A DNA stretch of 64,000 bases from Streptomyces hawaiiensis (GTDB lineage: Bacteria; Actinomycetota; Actinomycetes; Streptomycetales; Streptomycetaceae): positions 992,001 through 1,056,000 of the forward strand of contig NZ_CP021978.1 in NCBI RefSeq assembly GCF_004803895.1, read 5' to 3'. Positions 62,644-64,000 of the stretch are shown here, in pieces. The notes beneath the pieces are model-generated. The model worked only from the letters and a program-made list of their open reading frames with translations. It made no database searches and had not been told where the DNA came from. A program made the translations under genes and the position numbers. Positions within the stretch are counted from its first letter, which is position 1. Each line of letters begins with the position of its first letter.

Positions 62644-62935
62644 GTCCGCCCCCATTGCGTGTCACCGCGCCCGGGCCCGCCCCGGCCGTCCGTCGAGTTC
62701 CCTGCGCACAACCTATTCCTTGCCGCGGCGAAGTCCCATGCGCCGCCGCGCGGAAGGCCAGGCGGTCAACCCCCGGTAACCGCCCGGAACTCGGCCTTTA
62801 CACGATCAGGCCCCCGTTCGGCGCCCCATTTTGCCGAGTTCGCTCGCATTGGGGATCCCTGGTCACTGCGGACACGGAAAACAACCCTCTTATCGGTCTC
62901 CCCAACCAGCACATCGTGGGCTTAACTTATGTGCC

Positions 62936-63364
62936 ATGACCTCCCCCCGCTCCACCTATGGCGGCGGCTACTACTCCGCCTCCTTCCCGGACACCCCGAT
63001 CTACGACAGGCTCGTCGCCGAGCGGGGCACCCCGCAGATCGCCCCGATCCGGGTCCCCGCTCAGTACGACATGCCGGGCGGCAACCTGCCCGCACTCCCG
63101 TCGGCGCTGCCCGCCCTGCCGGCAGCTCCCTCCCAGCCCGCCTACGGCTATCCGCAGGCGCAGCAACCCGCCCCTCTGCAGCAGGCGCCCGCGGCGTACA
63201 TCCCGCAGCAGGCGACCGCTCCGCGCGGCTACCCCGGACCCCAGCCGCAGCAGCCGCGTCCGGCGGCCCCCGCGGGCTACGAGGCGATGCGCCCCGCGGC
63301 TCCCCGGCCGGCCCCGGCTCCCTATCAGGACCCGTACAACAACCAGCAGTACCGCGGGTACTGA
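62936..63364 (+). CDS. DUF6643-family protein
   Basis: 142 residues. The N-terminus SPRSTYGGGYYSASFPDTPI, then YDRLVAERGTPQIAPIRVP, is characteristic of this Streptomyces family of unknown function. The rest is low-complexity Pro/Gln/Ala/Tyr, probably disordered, ending NNQQYRGY. TTAACTTAT just upstream may hold a -10 element. Confidence 0.8.
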   Translation: MTSPRSTYGGGYYSASFPDTPIYDRLVAERGTPQIAPIRVPAQYDMPGGNLPALPSALPALPAAPSQPAYGYPQAQQPAPLQQAPAAYIPQQATAPRGYPGPQPQQPRPAAPAGYEAMRPAAPRPAPAPYQDPYNNQQYRGY

Positions 63365-63408
63365 GCCGACCTCCGGGGGCTGTCGGTGCCGACTGGCACG
63401 ATGGCCTC

Positions 63409-64000
63409 ATGGGGAACGCTCACCTGCACTCGATTCACGTATATCCGGTCAAGGCGGTCCGGGGCCTCGCGCCCCGGGAGGCCGTCGTGGAGCCCTGGGG
63501 GCTGGCCGGAGACCGGCGCTGGGTGCTGATCGACGACGGGGGAAAGGTCGTCACGCAACGCCGGCAGCCCCGCCTCGCGCTCGCCGCCGCCGAGCTTCAG
63601 CCCGGTGGCGACGTCCGTCTGTCCGCGCCCGGCATGGCGGCGTTGACGGTGCCCGTTCCCCGGCCCTTCGTCACCGTGCCGGTGGAGATCTTCCGCGACA
63701 AGGTCGAGGCGGTCCCGGCCGAGGACGAGGCCGCGCACGCCTGGTTCAGCTCCTACCTCGGCATCGATGCGCGCCTGGTGTACCTGGACGCCCCGGCCAC
63801 GCGCCGGCCCCTCGCCCCGGAGTACGCGCTGCCCGGTGAGACCGTCTCCTTCGCCGACGGCTTTCCGCTGCTGCTCACCACGACTGCCTCGCTCGACGCC
63901 CTCAACTCCCTTGTCGCGCAGGGCGAGCACGCCGGTGAGGGCCCCCTGCCCATGAACCGCTTCCGTCCGAACGTGGTCGTCGCGGGCGCCCCAGCCTGGG
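63409..64000 (+). CDS. MOSC-domain protein, partial
   Basis: The first 197 codons of a MOSC protein, running off the right edge. The N-terminal beta-barrel domain (IHVYPVKAVRGLAPREAVVE, then PWGLAGDRRWVLIDDGG) and FADGFPLLLTTTASLDALNS are typical. MOSC domains take part in sulfur/molybdenum-cofactor chemistry, such as N-hydroxylated substrate reduction. The conserved Cys of the C-terminal MOSC domain is outside the window. ATG 63409 is chosen by the start of conserved sequence. Confidence 0.88.
   Translation, partial: MGNAHLHSIHVYPVKAVRGLAPREAVVEPWGLAGDRRWVLIDDGGKVVTQRRQPRLALAAAELQPGGDVRLSAPGMAALTVPVPRPFVTVPVEIFRDKVEAVPAEDEAAHAWFSSYLGIDARLVYLDAPATRRPLAPEYALPGETVSFADGFPLLLTTTASLDALNSLVAQGEHAGEGPLPMNRFRPNVVVAGAPAW

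Noticed and set aside
1..64000. tRNA, rRNA, riboswitch or CRISPR features
   Set aside because: None could be recognised by eye on either strand; tRNA target sites for the mobile elements were looked for at their borders without success.

Overview
The window is high-GC actinobacterial DNA, most likely from a Streptomyces. Evidence for this includes GTG/TTG starts, a Tat lipoprotein binding protein, a CebR-type operator and Streptomyces families such as DUF6262, DUF6183, DUF6643 and tandem-TerD proteins. No rRNA, tRNA or CRISPR array was seen.

Layout. (1) 1-1.8 kb: the edge of an IS3-family element, then debris (BNR/Asp-box hydrolase, a piece resembling the Wadjet JetC ATPase). (2) 2.1-12.7 kb, all minus strand: a plant-polysaccharide locus with a solute-binding lipoprotein, two ABC permeases, GH43, GH5 (subfamily-4-like, with accessory domains), GH42 and a LacI regulator. 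A palindrome-rich promoter lies upstream of the binding protein. (3) 12.9-30 kb: a mosaic island. A decayed recombinase/DUF6262 module (13-16.1 kb) is followed by a methyltransferase and gene remnants. Next is a 9.4 kb element (about 17970-27372) with three tyrosine recombinases, a DUF6262 protein and a two-gene cargo (two-TM protein plus STAND/TPR ATPase). This element sits inside a C5-cytosine methyltransferase gene: joining base 17969 to base 27373 restores its reading frame within motif I. The split gene belonged to a row with a PAPS-reductase-like ORF and a DnaB-N-domain protein. (4) 30-33.3 kb: IS5-type sequences surrounding an AA10 LPMO with a perfect CebR box, and a 1.02 kb inverted-repeat cassette carrying a DUF6193 gene. 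(5) 33.6-38.8 kb: a GntR regulator divergent from a redox cluster (VOC, two NAD(P)-binding proteins, RidA, Old Yellow Enzyme, SDR). (6) 38.8-43.3 kb: an ATP-grasp-like orphan and pseudogenes (transposases, SRPBCC, zinc alcohol dehydrogenase). (7) 43.4-45.5 kb: an EACC1-like protein and a caspase fused to a Ser/Thr kinase, a likely conflict/defence pair. (8) 45.6-50.2 kb: small mobile-element genes including a relaxase-like, frameshifted mobilization protein. (9) 50.9-64 kb: chromosomal-type genes: MHS transporter, PucR regulator, 3-hydroxybutyrate dehydrogenase, NUDIX, Lnt, O-antigen-ligase-like protein, Asp/Glu racemase, HpnB-like glycosyltransferase, TerD, DUF6643 and a partial MOSC protein.

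The likeliest new biology is the membrane-protein/STAND cargo of the recombinase element and the EACC1/caspase-kinase pair. Family names come from recognising sequence by eye; no search was run.
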